Assembly (NCBI GenBank): GCA_047967505.1
Contig: CM106538.1
Source of the DNA: Dipteris shenzhenensis
Taxonomy: Eukaryota; Polypodiophyta; Polypodiopsida; Gleicheniales
Length of the DNA stretch: 64,000 bases
Direction: 5' to 3' (one strand)
Positions 63,488 through 64,000 of this stretch are shown piece by piece; position 1 is the first letter of the stretch, and each line of letters begins with the position of its first letter. The translations under genes and the position numbers were made by a program. The notes under the pieces were generated by a model. The model was not told where the DNA came from and ran no database searches. It saw nothing but the letters and a program-made list of their open reading frames with translations.

Positions 63488-64000
63488 ATGGCATCCTCTT
63501 CCATGTCTAAAAAGGAGTTTTTCAGCATTAAAAAGTTTGATGGGAGAAACTTTTCTTTGAGGAAAGAACAGATAAGGGATGTGCTTATTCAAAAGAAGCA
63601 GATAAAACCCTTGCAAGGGATTGTAGCTAAGCTTACAACTATGTCTGCAGATGAATGGAATGAGTTGGATGCATTGGCAAAGTCTACCATTAGACTTCAT
63701 CTTGGGGAGACAATTTATTTCACAGTAGTCACTGAAAATATTACGGAAGCTTTATGGAAAAAGTTGTGTGCTACATATGAGAAAGAGACTGCCTCAAACA
63801 AATTCTATCTCATGAAGAGATTGTTTGAGTTGCACATGAAGGAGGGAGTATCCATAGCTTTGCACTTGAATGAATTTAATATCATTTTCAGTCAGCTTCA
63901 AGCTCAAAAGCTGAATTTTGATGAAACAATGAGGGCAATATTTCTCTTATGCTCATTACCATCATCATGGCATACTTTCCATACTGCTATCAGTAAATCT
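63488..64000 (+). CDS. Copia Gag of family C, open to window edge
   Basis: From ATG 63488 (MASSSMSKKEFFSIKKFDGR) 171 codons are open to the last base. Gag features are F.G.NF.....I.dvL at residues 13-30, ALWKKLCATYEKETASNKFY, LMKRLFELHMKEGVSIALHL, FNIIFSQLQAQ and LCSLPSSWHTF, as in the copia Gag (UBN2-type) core. The zinc knuckle and pol would lie beyond the window. No stop or shift occurs in the visible part, so this may be a well-preserved element. Confidence 0.85.
   Translation, partial: MASSSMSKKEFFSIKKFDGRNFSLRKEQIRDVLIQKKQIKPLQGIVAKLTTMSADEWNELDALAKSTIRLHLGETIYFTVVTENITEALWKKLCATYEKETASNKFYLMKRLFELHMKEGVSIALHLNEFNIIFSQLQAQKLNFDETMRAIFLLCSLPSSWHTFHTAISKS

Overview
The window looks like gene-poor nuclear DNA of a land plant. 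Nearly everything recognisable is transposable-element (TE) sequence: Ty1/copia and Ty3/gypsy retrotransposons with the tRNA-iMet primer site TGGTATCAGAGC, a Helitron, hAT-type transposase remnants, two short non-autonomous LTR elements, satellites and microsatellites. The only host-type fragments are one exon of a lysine/histidine-type amino-acid transporter and the N-lobe of a protein kinase, and both are broken. The species cannot be told. A large-genome, possibly non-angiosperm plant (fern or gymnosperm) would fit the TE load and the transposon-derived protein at 1.4-4.5 kb, but this is inference. No bacterial operon, CRISPR array, rRNA or tRNA gene was seen.

Layout. 1-739: 3' end and LTR of a copia element (family F). 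1.4-4.5 kb: a degraded transposon gene on the minus strand, split by a 1.5 kb satellite. 4.6-7.4 kb: copia and gypsy scraps. 7.5-8.9 kb: a polypyrimidine tract, a palindrome cluster and an AT-rich tract. 8.9-10.1 kb: an unknown gene in one frame with three stops. 11.1-13.2 kb: a truncated family D element abutting a kinase fragment. 13.6-14.2 kb: a tandem array of hairpin-forming repeats. 16.2-16.6 kb: the transporter exon. 16.84-19.70 kb: a complete, apparently very young non-autonomous LTR element (family E). 22.4-25.5 kb: an unknown acidic-tailed pseudogene and a hAT transposase.

25.83-43.17 kb is one nested copia structure. A plus-strand family A element (A3) was entered just after its primer-binding site by a minus-strand insertion of the same family, with target duplication CCCTT. 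That insertion is now a four-LTR array holding two internal regions: A1 has a long pol frame and a broken gag, A2 has an intact gag and a pol deletion. A3 also carries a solo LTR of family C. 43.5-48.0 kb is a decayed family F copia, and 48.0-49.8 kb a gypsy 3' end whose LTR promoter has a 44-bp palindrome repeat array. 49.89-52.08 kb is a complete 2.2 kb family D element. 53-57.5 kb is repeats and microsatellites. 57.5-61.6 kb is a decayed Helitron, followed by a gypsy RT scrap. 61.88 kb to the end is the 5' end of a family C copia with gag open at the window edge.

There is no operon-like cooperation. The relationships are of insertion and decay: who inserted into whom, which copies are young (E, D2, the A array), and which non-autonomous copies could have been mobilised by related autonomous elements.
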